Assembly (NCBI GenBank): GCA_016284315.1
Contig: JAEEOO010000017.1
Coordinates: forward strand, 1 to 64,000
From: Lachnospiraceae bacterium
Lineage (GTDB): Bacteria > Bacillota > Clostridia > Lachnospirales > Lachnospiraceae
Direction: 5' to 3'
DNA length: 64,000 bases
Within the stretch, counting starts at the first letter, position 1, and every line of letters begins with the position of its first letter. Both the position numbers and the translations under genes were made by a program. The notes under the pieces are model-generated. The model was not told the DNA's origin. It saw only the letters and a program-made list of their open reading frames with translations, and made no database searches. Of the stretch, positions 16,822 through 25,398 are shown piece after piece.

Positions 16822-17511
16822 TTATCCTGCTATGATCTTGCAGATTTCCTCGTAAGTTGCGCCCATATTAATGGTGTAAGTTCCGGGGTGTATCCTTCTG
16901 TCATATCCGTTCTGCATCATATATGCGTTAAAATCGGTGGCATCTGTAATAAGGCCTGCATTCTTAAGAATTGAAGCTGCGGTCTCGGAGGCGGCACCTG
17001 AATGGATGCTGATGGTTATTGCCTCTCCTGTTGCGGGAACCTCTGTAGGTTCGGGCTCAGGCTCCTTCTCTGTAACTACCTCAGCTACAGGTTCTTCCTT
17101 CTTTTCCTCAGTTACCTGCTCTTCAGGCTCTTCTTTTTTCTCTTCTTTTTTCTCTTCTTTGGCCACCTGCTCTTCGGGAGTAACCTCTGTAAGTTCCTCT
17201 TCCTTGTTCTCAGTATCCTCAAGGTTTTCTTCTGTATTCTCAGAAGTCTGTTCAGAAACTTCTTCAGTCTTCTCTTCGGATACTTCCTCGGGCTTTTCTT
17301 CAGCAGTCTCTTCTATTTCCCGGTCTGCTGTTGCATCTATGAGGGAATAGCTGCTTCCCTCTACCATTCCGAGCTCTGCGGCCCGCTGTCTTATTTCAGC
17401 GTCCGTCATCTCGCCTCTGTTGTTTTTTAAATTAACGGCTGTAAGAATAAGCGCTGTAACAACGATACCTATTCCCAGTCCTCTTAAATAAAATCTGAGT
17501 TTACTGTTCAT
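16822..17511 (-). CDS. MltG-like membrane protein lacking the catalytic domain
   Basis: This 229-residue protein has an N-terminal membrane helix (about 8-28). A very acidic Glu/Lys/Val repeat-like spacer runs from about 60 to 150. The C-terminal domain of about 75 residues has ITISIHSGAASETAASIL, GLI, NAYMMQNGYDRRIHPGTYTI and TYEEICKIIAG. That pattern matches the LysM-like N-terminal subdomain of the endolytic transglycosylase MltG/YceG, but the glutamate-bearing lytic domain is absent. A peptidoglycan-binding role is plausible. The start is uncertain: ATGs at 17511 and 17520 and a TTG at 17529 are all possible. No terminator is visible before the rpsU promoter. Confidence 0.75.
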   Translation of the reverse strand: MNSKLRFYLRGLGIGIVVTALILTAVNLKNNRGEMTDAEIRQRAAELGMVEGSSYSLIDATADREIEETAEEKPEEVSEEKTEEVSEQTSENTEENLEDTENKEEELTEVTPEEQVAKEEKKEEKKEEPEEQVTEEKKEEPVAEVVTEKEPEPEPTEVPATGEAITISIHSGAASETAASILKNAGLITDATDFNAYMMQNGYDRRIHPGTYTINMGATYEEICKIIAG

Positions 17512-17543
17512 GATTTCCATCCATACCAAGTTTTTTAGTCAGA

Positions 17544-18410
17544 TCATTTTGCGTGAAGTCCGATGATCAAAGAAACTTCACCGACGCCCATATCAAGGGT
17601 TCTTGCGATCTCCACATCGGTCTTACCGAGTTTGTGAAGGGCTATGACCTGATCATGAAGCTGTTCCTGGGATACTTCCTCGCTTACAGCTGCCTGCTCC
17701 TGTGCAGGAGCGGGAATTACGGGAACAGGTGCGGGTGCTTCCTGTGCAAATGCTTCATCTGCTTCTTCAAGAGCAAGTTCTGCCCACTTTAAGGTACGGA
17801 TCTTGGGTTCTTCTTTGGTTTCCGGCTTGTACTCCGAAATCACATTGGTTCCGGCTTCAACCTGGGGGAATGCAGTCTCGGGAGAAAGGGCCTTGAAATT
17901 GGTAGCGGTGCTTTCGGGAGAAAGAGACTTAAATCCGGTGATGGCAGCCTCTGCTTCCTTGGTGCTCTCCTGAGCAGCTTCAGCGGCGCTTGCAGCCTCT
18001 GCAGCGCTCTCCTTTGCGGTCTTGGCAACAACTGCAGCCTCAGAAACCGCTTCCTTAAGATCCTCATGCTTATTGTTAAGCATATCGTAAAGGAACATTA
18101 CTTCCTTGTGATTCTTATTGATCTCATCGAGAACGGTATCCGAATACTCATTTACCGCCATGATCTTTTCATTTGAAATGCGTTCAAGACTTCTCTCTGT
18201 CTTTTCCTGTGCATATTCAATAGCTTCATCCACCACATTGTCGATATGTGAACGCAAGCCGTCGATCTCGCCCTTTACTTTAAGCTTGACCTCGTCGGAG
18301 ATCATTTCTTTTACTTCCTCTGAAGTCTCCTTTTTGCTGACGGGAATGATGAAACTGATCACAAAGATCAAAACTCCCGCAACAAGTAACGCTATTTCCA
18401 ATGGACTCAT
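17544..18410 (-). CDS. Membrane-anchored coiled-coil protein, DUF6115-like, unknown function
   Basis: This 288-residue protein has one N-terminal membrane helix (residues 4-24). A long predicted coiled coil of Glu/Lys/Asp pattern spans about 30-130, then an Ala/Glu-rich stretch to about 150 and a Pro/Ala-rich linker around 215-245. The short C-terminal segment, ALHKLGKTDVEIARTLDMGV, resembles a helix-turn-helix. This layout resembles proteins labelled DUF6115 near clostridial motility genes; that link is from memory and moderately sure. It lies 26 bases after the 105-residue gene. Confidence 0.7.
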   Translation of the reverse strand: MSPLEIALLVAGVLIFVISFIIPVSKKETSEEVKEMISDEVKLKVKGEIDGLRSHIDNVVDEAIEYAQEKTERSLERISNEKIMAVNEYSDTVLDEINKNHKEVMFLYDMLNNKHEDLKEAVSEAAVVAKTAKESAAEAASAAEAAQESTKEAEAAITGFKSLSPESTATNFKALSPETAFPQVEAGTNVISEYKPETKEEPKIRTLKWAELALEEADEAFAQEAPAPVPVIPAPAQEQAAVSEEVSQEQLHDQVIALHKLGKTDVEIARTLDMGVGEVSLIIGLHAK

Positions 18411-18436
18411 AACTACATAAACCTACCTAATATTTT

Positions 18437-18754
18437 TTATACTCTTAAATCAAATCCGCCGCCCTGAGGACCTTTTACAACCATCTTGTCCGTCGGCTCT
18501 TTATGTCCCTGATTTCTTCTGTCCCGTCCGCCGTCTCCGTAATATTCATTGGAACCTTTATCCTTGGCATCTTGTTTCTTGTTATGCCAATCGGTCTGAG
18601 AAGTTGTGGAGACATTCTGGCGCTGCTGAACTTCCTTCTGCTGAAGGCTGTTGTGAATATGGTTCTGGTCTACCTCGGGCTTTACGTCTTCATTATGCTT
18701 TATAAAGGAGTAATCCTGAGCTCTTACTATAGGCGCTATGTCCATTCCTGCCAT
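18437..18754 (-). CDS. Small hydrophilic protein of unknown function
   Basis: A 105-residue, very polar protein rich in Gln, Asn, Lys and Asp, with no membrane segment. It begins MAGMDIAPIVRAQDYSFIKH and ends in a Gly-rich GPQGGGFDLRV tail. It is probably mostly disordered. I do not recognise a domain. The gene has a good ribosome site (GAAGGGAGG) and lies 21 bases after fapA and 26 before the coiled-coil gene, so it is likely real and in the same unit. Confidence 0.7.
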   Translation of the reverse strand: MAGMDIAPIVRAQDYSFIKHNEDVKPEVDQNHIHNSLQQKEVQQRQNVSTTSQTDWHNKKQDAKDKGSNEYYGDGGRDRRNQGHKEPTDKMVVKGPQGGGFDLRV

Positions 18755-18775
18755 AGTAAACCTCCCTTCCGATGA

Positions 18776-20365
18776 CTAAAGTGGCATCATCTTAACTTCA
18801 CCCTGAACTTTTTCAAATCTGCAGTACTTGTAACTATCCTGTACATTCATTGAAACATCACCGATGATGATGGTAGTTCCGGGATAAACAACACCTGTTA
18901 CATGTACAGATGCAGTCTTTATCTGTGCAAAGGTCTCATCAAGTTCTTTAAGCCTTGCGCTCTTAACTTCCAGTTCTTTCTTCTTCTCTTCGAGAAGGGC
19001 CGCGCTCTGTTTTACGTATGCGATCTGGTCGGGAAGGATCTTGGCACCCTTGGCCTTCTTCTCCTGGAAATTCTGGATGATGGGCTGGGTATTCTTAATT
19101 GTTTTGATGATCTCTCCGACTTCCTTCTGAATAGTAAGATATTCAGTTTTAAGTTCCGGATTGACTCCGACTTCAACTATAGTTGAAGCACCCATGGGTG
19201 CTCCCAGAGTTCTTACTTCAATAACACTTTCAGCCTGTACACGGCCACCTGTTATGAAGCCTTTTTTACCGGTAACTCTGATATCGGATCCGGACTGAAC
19301 CGTACTGTGAAGTATTGATTCGGTATCAACAAATCCTCCTGCGATAACAGTTGCGCTTTCAATAAATTTGGTGATGACATTTCCTTCGGCTTTGATGATA
19401 CCCTTTGCCATTCCTTTTACACCACGGGCAATGGTAATATTTCCTCCGGAAATAAGTGTGGCACCTTCAACGACGCCGTTAACGATTATATCACCTGTAG
19501 ACTTGACTTCAAAGTTACTTGCAACATTTCCGTTGATCTTAACAGTTCCGTCGTAATCAATATTGCCGGTGCTGTTATCAACGTTCTCAACCTCATAGAC
19601 ATTGGATACGAATACCTGATCTCCAACCAGCATTACGTGTCCGTTTACCTTTGAGGATATGGACATGCGGTCCTCTGAGAGCTGTATGTTGTTTCCAAAG
19701 CTTAAATGTACAGTCCTTACGTCCCTGGGCTTAATGGGATTACCGAGAACGTTAAATCCGGATTCCCCCTTGTCTTCGGGAATGATCCTTGCAAGTACTT
19801 CTCCTTCCTTGCAATGGTTTACCATGTTCAGATGGAAATAGTCAACACTTCCGTCTTCCGCCATCTCGGGATGGGCTGCGATCTTGGTATTAAAGTAATA
19901 CTCTATCTCAGCGTCTTTTCCGTGACGAGGTTTTTTACCCTTGGCAACAGGTACCTGAATTCCCCAGTAACCGGCGCTTCCGAAATGCTTTTTAAGGATC
20001 TCTTCCTGGATTCCGGCTTTGATCATCCTAAAGCTCATATCGCTTAAGAATTCATCGTATGTAAGTCTGTTTCCGGTAGATGAAGGAGGCGTAAACTTTG
20101 CAACAGCCACAAGATTATCCGGAGATAAGGTAAATAAATACTGCTCGTTGATCGCAGGGCAGGGTCCGTCTCCAAGCTTGATAACCTTGTCCTCTCCGGA
20201 TTCGGCAGCTGCCTTCATCTCGGAAAGATCGTACTTAATGTCATGGTTATCAAGATAATTGATAAGTTCCTGTGTGACTATTTTTTCTCCTCCGTCTTTG
20301 GGCTGATGGAAATGAATTCCATAACCATCGGGGAGGGTTATTATTCTGTAGTAACCGTTTCTCAT
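18776..20365 (-). CDS. fapA: FapA-family (DUF342) polymer-forming protein
   Basis: This 529-residue protein has the FapA architecture. The N-terminal domain spans about 60-200 (with GDGPCPAINEQYLF). A right-handed beta-helix of short repeats spans about 230-400 (DGTVKINGNVASNFEVKSTG, GDIIVNGVVEGATLISGG, KGIIKAEGNVITKFIESA). A C-terminal coiled coil spans about 410-480. FapA proteins are widespread in Firmicutes and often sit by motility genes; the biochemical role is not established. It starts a new unit after the sigma-factor terminator, with GAAGGAG 12 bases before the ATG. Confidence 0.88.
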   Translation of the reverse strand: MRNGYYRIITLPDGYGIHFHQPKDGGEKIVTQELINYLDNHDIKYDLSEMKAAAESGEDKVIKLGDGPCPAINEQYLFTLSPDNLVAVAKFTPPSSTGNRLTYDEFLSDMSFRMIKAGIQEEILKKHFGSAGYWGIQVPVAKGKKPRHGKDAEIEYYFNTKIAAHPEMAEDGSVDYFHLNMVNHCKEGEVLARIIPEDKGESGFNVLGNPIKPRDVRTVHLSFGNNIQLSEDRMSISSKVNGHVMLVGDQVFVSNVYEVENVDNSTGNIDYDGTVKINGNVASNFEVKSTGDIIVNGVVEGATLISGGNITIARGVKGMAKGIIKAEGNVITKFIESATVIAGGFVDTESILHSTVQSGSDIRVTGKKGFITGGRVQAESVIEVRTLGAPMGASTIVEVGVNPELKTEYLTIQKEVGEIIKTIKNTQPIIQNFQEKKAKGAKILPDQIAYVKQSAALLEEKKKELEVKSARLKELDETFAQIKTASVHVTGVVYPGTTIIIGDVSMNVQDSYKYCRFEKVQGEVKMMPL

Positions 20366-20423
20366 ATAGAGTTAAGTCTCCTTCTCTTCAAAGTACATTA
20401 GTTTTTTGTTTTATAATATCCCC

Positions 20424-20461
20424 TAAAAAAAGCCAGTGGCATAGAAATCCTGCCACTGACT
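20424..20461 (-). terminator. Terminator of the flagellar operon
   Basis: The minus strand reads AGTCAGTGGCA, a 9-base loop, then TGCCACTGGCTTTTTTT. The single mismatch on the plus strand is a G-U pair on the minus strand, which supports this orientation. It directly follows the sigma-factor stop codon and ends the operon that begins at flgB. Confidence 0.88.
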
Positions 20462-20466
20462 ATATA

Positions 20467-21234
20467 TCACGGCGTAAATATTCCCATGTAAGCTCCGAGT
20501 TTTGTCCTCATCTTCCCGATAGCTCTTGTATGTAGCTGGGAAATACGGGATTCGGAAACTTCCAATACATTCGCAATTTCTTTTAAAGTAAGCTCCTGAT
20601 AATAGTAAAGCTCTATGATCCTCTGTTCTTTCTCGGTCAAAAGTTCCATTGCCTCTCCGAGCATTTTGTAGAGTTCCTGCTTTTCTATGTTTTCTTCAGG
20701 CGACACAAAACGAGCGGTCGTAGACCCATATCCCTGGGGTACGTCGCTACCCGATTCCATAAATTCGTCAAGAGAAACCAGCCCCGTGATCTTCATCTGG
20801 GACTGCCAGTCGTAGAACTCATCTTCAGAAATTCCAAGACCTTCTGCGATCTCGAGATCCGTTGCGGCTCTGCCCTTCTCCTGCTCTACCTGTTTCATTA
20901 CAGCATCGATCTGCTTCTGTTTCTGGCGGATGGTCCTGGGGATCCAGTCCATCTTTCTTATCTGGTCCAAAATTGAACCTCTTATACGAAGGCTCGCATA
21001 AGTTTCAAACTTAACTTCCTTAAGGAAATCAAATTTATCGATGGCATCTATGAGTCCGAAAATACCATAGCTGCATAAGTCCTCGTACTCAACATTGTAA
21101 CCGAGGTACATGCTGAGTCTGCCGGCAACGAGCTTAACCAACGGTGCAAATTCTATGATAAGTTTCTCTCGCAGCTCCGGGGACTTGTTTTTGGAGTATT
21201 CATCTAAGAGTTTTTTTCTAGCAGCTTCATCCAT
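20467..21234 (-). CDS. fliA: Flagellar sigma factor (FliA/SigD/WhiG family)
   Basis: This 255-residue RNA polymerase sigma factor directs late flagellar genes. Region 2 has EFAPLVKLVAGRLSMYLG, YEDLCSYGIFGLIDAIDKFD and FETYASLRIRGSILDQIRKM with WIPRTIRQK, the last being typical of FliA/SigD. Region 3 spans about 120-165. Region 4 has LTEKEQRIIELYYYQELTLK and a final helix-turn-helix with EVSESRISQLHTRAIGKMR. It is the last gene of the fla/che operon, as sigD is near the end in Bacillus subtilis. No FlgM is in the window. Confidence 0.95.
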   Translation of the reverse strand: MDEAARKKLLDEYSKNKSPELREKLIIEFAPLVKLVAGRLSMYLGYNVEYEDLCSYGIFGLIDAIDKFDFLKEVKFETYASLRIRGSILDQIRKMDWIPRTIRQKQKQIDAVMKQVEQEKGRAATDLEIAEGLGISEDEFYDWQSQMKITGLVSLDEFMESGSDVPQGYGSTTARFVSPEENIEKQELYKMLGEAMELLTEKEQRIIELYYYQELTLKEIANVLEVSESRISQLHTRAIGKMRTKLGAYMGIFTP

Positions 21235-21245
21235 TGGATATTACC

Positions 21246-21542
21246 CTAAATTCCCTCATCATTTTTTTCTTCGACACTGCCATCCGTAGCAAGGGCAAGC
21301 TCCTCTTCGGCTTCTCTTGCTTTTCGTTCTTCCTCTTCTTTCTCGAAATTAACTTTCTCGAAATGCTTGATTACAAGCACAATAAGTGTGCCGGTAAAAT
21401 ACATTACCGCCATCACCGCTATAAGGGATCCGAGCTTGGCAAGGATGGAATAGTCTTTGATGAATGTGATCACAACGGTAATAAGGCCTCCGAGAAGCAT
21501 TAATATTACCGGTATGTTCTTTTTCTTATCAGATCCTTCCAT
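21246..21542 (-). CDS. Small membrane protein of unknown function in the che region
   Basis: A 98-residue protein with two predicted membrane helices (about residues 10-28 and 35-58), then a charged cytoplasmic tail of about 40 residues rich in Glu with EEEERKAREAEEELAL. I recognise no domain. It lies between cheD and fliA with short gaps on both sides, 11 bases before fliA, and so is cotranscribed with them. The location suggests a motility role, but nothing in the sequence says which. Confidence 0.7.
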   Translation of the reverse strand: MEGSDKKKNIPVILMLLGGLITVVITFIKDYSILAKLGSLIAVMAVMYFTGTLIVLVIKHFEKVNFEKEEEERKAREAEEELALATDGSVEEKNDEGI

Positions 21543-21580
21543 CTGCCAAGCTCCCCACGATATTAATAGTAGTCTGTCAA

Positions 21581-22069
21581 TTAAATGACCTTTTCTCCCT
21601 TGCCGGCTGTCTTAATGACATAATCTCCGGTCTCGGGATCGAATATTACGGTACGACCGTAATTAAGTCCTGTATCTTCTGCTAAAATCGGTATACCAAG
21701 TTCCTTGAGTTTAACCTTAACAGCTTCAGCGTTGCGTTCACCTACCTGCATTGCAGCGCTCTTGCTCTGCATGGCGAACATCATAGCTCCCCCTGCGATC
21801 TTGGCAACCATACGGCGGCGAACCGCCCCGAGAGCTTCCATCTGTCTGACAAGCTCTTCCACACCTGTGTCCGCAAATTTAGCAATGTTCGTCTGACTGT
21901 TTTTAATAGCTGTACTGTCCGGCAACATTATGTGTGCCAAACCTCCGACCTTGTTTTGTGTATCGCGGATAGCGACACCTACACATGAACCGAGTCCAAG
22001 CGTTGTTATGGTGTTCGGAGGAAGACAGGTTTTGAGGTCAGCCATTCCTACTTTAATAACTTCACCCAT
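21581..22069 (-). CDS. cheD: Chemoreceptor glutamine deamidase CheD
   Basis: CheD deamidates glutamines in chemoreceptors and, bound to CheC, adjusts CheY-P hydrolysis. The 162-residue product has the catalytic Cys in TLGLGSCVGVAIRD near residue 29 and the His in GGLAHIMLPDS near 46. KIAGGAMMF and AEDTGLNYGRTVIFDPETG complete the family pattern. It follows cheC by 18 bases. Confidence 0.95.
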   Translation of the reverse strand: MGEVIKVGMADLKTCLPPNTITTLGLGSCVGVAIRDTQNKVGGLAHIMLPDSTAIKNSQTNIAKFADTGVEELVRQMEALGAVRRRMVAKIAGGAMMFAMQSKSAAMQVGERNAEAVKVKLKELGIPILAEDTGLNYGRTVIFDPETGDYVIKTAGKGEKVI

Positions 22070-22087
22070 AGTTTTCTCCGAATTCCT

Positions 22088-22708
22088 TTATATGCTTATT
22101 CCGAGGGAAGTAAGTATCCTCTCGTACGACTCAATATCAGGTACAAGAACAAAGTAACCATCGATCTCAACCTCATCAAAGAACTGAGACTGGATCAAAA
22201 GGATATTGTCACCATAAATTCCGAATTCGATAGCAGGCACTGACATGATAGCTGCAGCCATGTCAACGGTAAGTGCCGGCGGTGAAGGGAATATGGTAAG
22301 ATTTGTGATCGTTGCAAGAGAGTTAAGGTACGCACCGGTGATGATGTTACCGATCTCCTGCATTGCGGAAAGTTCCATCTCGGAAAATTCCGTTCCGGGC
22401 TGCGTCATGCCCGGCATGATCTTATCGATCAAATGCTTAGCTGAGTTAACTTCTACGAGGAACAGCATACTTCCTGTGATGTCTCCCTCAACTCCGAGGA
22501 AGACACCACACATGATCTGTTCGTCGCCGCCTACGGCTTCTCCAACCTGATTAAACTCAAGAAGATCAACCTTAGGTACTCTCATATCTATCTTACAGTT
22601 AAGCATCTGGGAAAGAGCAGTCATCGCATTTCCTGCTCCGATATTTCCGAGTTCCTTCAGCACGTCATAGTACTGCTCGGATACCTGTTCAAGATTTAAT
22701 TCTCCCAT
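22088..22708 (-). CDS. cheC: CheY-P phosphatase CheC
   Basis: CheC dephosphorylates CheY-P and binds CheD. The 206-residue protein has two copies of the phosphatase motif: LKELGNIGAGNAMTALSQM near residue 16 and SAMQEIGNIITGAYLNSLA near 110, each with the Glu and Asn used in catalysis. The C-terminal half is the CheC/FliY fold. It lies between cheW and cheD. Confidence 0.95.
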   Translation of the reverse strand: MGELNLEQVSEQYYDVLKELGNIGAGNAMTALSQMLNCKIDMRVPKVDLLEFNQVGEAVGGDEQIMCGVFLGVEGDITGSMLFLVEVNSAKHLIDKIMPGMTQPGTEFSEMELSAMQEIGNIITGAYLNSLATITNLTIFPSPPALTVDMAAAIMSVPAIEFGIYGDNILLIQSQFFDEVEIDGYFVLVPDIESYERILTSLGISI

Positions 22709-22731
22709 GTCTAACCTCTCTGATAATTATA

Positions 22732-23229
22732 CTAGTTGTCTTCGAGTGAAATCATGTTTAAATCAAGTATGGATATAAGCTCGCCGTTATTCTTTCCGAC
22801 TCCGCTTAAGAAGTTGGCCTTATCACTCTTGGAATCATGAGCTACCTTCTCAATTGATTTCTCTGAAAGGGTAACTACTTCCTTAACTTCATCAACAAGA
22901 ATACCGACCTGGCCTTCATTCTCGGTCTTTAAGATGATGATCCTGGTTGCTTTATCAAAAACATCCTCATCAAGTCCCATCTTAAGTCTTAAGCTTACTA
23001 CGGGAAGAATTTCTCCTCTTAAGTTGATAACGCCCTTAAGATAGGGGGCTACCTTGGGAATTCTGGTGATCCGCTGCATTCTTACAATATTGTTTACATA
23101 GCTGATATCGATACCATACTGCTCGTCTCCAAGGCGAATAACTATGTACTGGAAGGTCACATCAACTATTTTGGTTTCATCTCCGTCTTCAGGAAGCTGA
23201 AGATTGTTATTTACACTAAGCTGATCCAT
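22732..23229 (-). CDS. cheW: Chemotaxis coupling protein CheW
   Basis: CheW links chemoreceptors to CheA. The 165-residue SH3-like protein has IVIRLGDEQYGIDISYVNNI near residue 29, RIPKVAPYLKGVINLRGEIL near 55 and VDEVKEVVTLSEKSIE near 112. An extra 25 residues precede the core. It is 17 bases after cheA. Confidence 0.95.
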   Translation of the reverse strand: MDQLSVNNNLQLPEDGDETKIVDVTFQYIVIRLGDEQYGIDISYVNNIVRMQRITRIPKVAPYLKGVINLRGEILPVVSLRLKMGLDEDVFDKATRIIILKTENEGQVGILVDEVKEVVTLSEKSIEKVAHDSKSDKANFLSGVGKNNGELISILDLNMISLEDN

Positions 23230-23246
23230 TTTCTATTCTCCCTTCG

Positions 23247-25349
23247 TTACAGTAAAGTATTTGCATCAAAGATAAGAGCAACTTCACCATCTCCGAGGAT
23301 GGTTGCTCCGGTGATGAACTTAACATGTTTTACATACTTGCCGAGAGGCTTGATAACGATCTCCTGCTGTCCGATGAGTTCATCGATAACAAGGCCCGCC
23401 ATTCTATCACCCTTCTTAACAATAACAGCAATAAGTGAATTCTCATCAATGGGATGACTCTCTGTCCCAATAACTTCGTTAAGTCTGATAAGAGGTATAA
23501 CTGTACCGCGAAGGTTAATAACCTCCTCGTTCTGTACAAGCTTAATATCAGATTTTTCAATTGTCTCGATTGTCTGGATGGAGCCGAGGGAAATGGCATA
23601 TTTCTCTCCGCCGACAACAACCATGAGAGCCTGGATGATAGCAAGGGTAAGAGGAAGTCGGATGGTCCAGGTTGACCCTACTCCGAGTTCACTCTTAACA
23701 TCAACTTCACCGCTAAGGGACTCGATCATTGACTTAACTACGTCAAGACCAACGCCTCGTCCGGATACGTCGGTAACTTTCTTTGCGGTAGAGAATCCGG
23801 CATTGAAAAGGAGGTTTATTACTTCCTTGTCGCTCATAGCGGCTGCCTGCTCAGGAGTAATAACTCCGCGCTCGATTCCCTTGGCTCTTACGGCCTCGAT
23901 ATCGATACCGTTACCATCATCTCTTACTTCGATGATAACGTTGTTACCATCCTGGTAAGCATCCAGCCAAATGGATCCTGCTTCAGGTTTGCCGCGCTGA
24001 GCACGAATCTCTGCCGACTCGATACCGTGGTCAGCGGAGTTACGAAGAAGGTGCATAATAGGGTCGCCGATCTGGTCTACTACGGTACGGTCTAACTCTG
24101 TCTCTTCACCGGACATATAGAAGTCGAGTTTCTTGCCAAGCGTCTTCTGAAGGTCTCTGATCATACGAGGGAATTTATTGACAGTACTCTCGATGGGAAC
24201 CATTCGAACCTTCATAACAGATTCATGAAGGTTTGAAGTAACGCTCTCAAGATATTCGATCTGCTCGTTAAATGTCTGATTGTTTCCTTCTGATGAAGAA
24301 GATGCGGAAACAAGTGAGTTCTTAGCGGTAATAAGCTCGGATACAAGGTTCATGAGGCTGTCGAGCTTTTCAATGTCGACACGAACCGTCTGTTTAACAG
24401 CAACCTTGCCGGGCTTCTTGTCGGCAGCCTTTGCGGGAGCGGCGCCCTGTGCGGGAGTTGCTGCGGGAGCAGCCTTCGGAGCTTCTGCAACGGCAGGAGC
24501 AGTAGTCTGAGCTGCGGGAGCCTCTTCCGCTTCGCCATCTGAAGTCTTAAGCTTCTCAACGTCAATTTCTGCGCCGACAGCCTTTTCAATCTCAGAAACT
24601 GCTTCAGCTGCAGCAACAAGATTCTCAAGGGTATCCTCGGAAATTACCACAAGTGTGAAATCAAGGTCGAACTTCTCGTCCTCAAGATCCTGAGAATTGG
24701 GGTTGGAAACGATAAGATCGCCCTTTTCTTCAATCGCTTTAACTACAAGGAACGCTCTTGCAGCTTTAAGAACGCAGGAAGGATCAACGGAAACTTTGAT
24801 TCCGTATACCTTCTGTCCGCTCTTAACTGCTTCTTTAAGTGTATTAACCTGGGTCTCATCATACTTAATGTCATACCAGGGCTCATCTGAAGAAGCTTCT
24901 GCTGCGTGTGCTTCTTCCTTCTTGGGAGCTGCTGCGGCTGCGGGTGCACTTCCGCCGCCTGCACCCTTATTATTAAGGATGTCATTGAGCTGACGGATAA
25001 TAGGTTCATTATCGTTTGTGCCTTCATCTCCGGTGTTTTTTACATTATCTGTGTACTCCTGAATAGCATCCAAGCACTGGAAGAGAACGTCGATCATCTC
25101 GGGCTGAACCTTAATGTTTCCGTTTCTAACTTCCGAAAAAACATTTTCCATGTCATGGGTGAGGTTCTGCATCCTCTTAAATCCCATGGTACCCGCCATA
25201 CCTTTCATGGAATGTGCGGCACGGAAAATTTCATTTACGGTATCTGCGTTTTCAGGATCCTGTTCGAGTTCAAGGATTTGAGTATTCAGATTCTGTAAAT
25301 GCTCATTCGTCTCATCAAGAAAGATTTCAAGATACTGACTGACATCCAT
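23247..25349 (-). CDS. cheA: Chemotaxis histidine kinase CheA
   Basis: This 700-residue kinase phosphorylates CheY and CheB in response to receptors. The P1 phosphotransfer domain has the acceptor His46 in FRAAHSMKGMAGTMG. An Ala/Pro linker is followed by a P2-like region (about 155-270), a second Ala/Pro linker (about 272-312) and the P3 dimerisation helices with VRVDIEKLDSLMNLVSELI. The P4 ATPase has HLLRNSADHGIE, RDDGNGID and GRGVGLDVVKSMIE. The P5 CheW-like domain fills the last 140 residues. All domains of an active CheA are present. Confidence 0.97.
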   Translation of the reverse strand: MDVSQYLEIFLDETNEHLQNLNTQILELEQDPENADTVNEIFRAAHSMKGMAGTMGFKRMQNLTHDMENVFSEVRNGNIKVQPEMIDVLFQCLDAIQEYTDNVKNTGDEGTNDNEPIIRQLNDILNNKGAGGGSAPAAAAAPKKEEAHAAEASSDEPWYDIKYDETQVNTLKEAVKSGQKVYGIKVSVDPSCVLKAARAFLVVKAIEEKGDLIVSNPNSQDLEDEKFDLDFTLVVISEDTLENLVAAAEAVSEIEKAVGAEIDVEKLKTSDGEAEEAPAAQTTAPAVAEAPKAAPAATPAQGAAPAKAADKKPGKVAVKQTVRVDIEKLDSLMNLVSELITAKNSLVSASSSSEGNNQTFNEQIEYLESVTSNLHESVMKVRMVPIESTVNKFPRMIRDLQKTLGKKLDFYMSGEETELDRTVVDQIGDPIMHLLRNSADHGIESAEIRAQRGKPEAGSIWLDAYQDGNNVIIEVRDDGNGIDIEAVRAKGIERGVITPEQAAAMSDKEVINLLFNAGFSTAKKVTDVSGRGVGLDVVKSMIESLSGEVDVKSELGVGSTWTIRLPLTLAIIQALMVVVGGEKYAISLGSIQTIETIEKSDIKLVQNEEVINLRGTVIPLIRLNEVIGTESHPIDENSLIAVIVKKGDRMAGLVIDELIGQQEIVIKPLGKYVKHVKFITGATILGDGEVALIFDANTLL

Positions 25350-25398
25350 AATTTCAAACCTCCGTTTTCATTAATTTGAAAAACTATTTTTTGAAAAA

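Noticed and set aside
16946-17350. Plus-strand serine-rich frame
   Set aside because: It is the antisense of the acidic Glu-rich spacer of the MltG-like gene.
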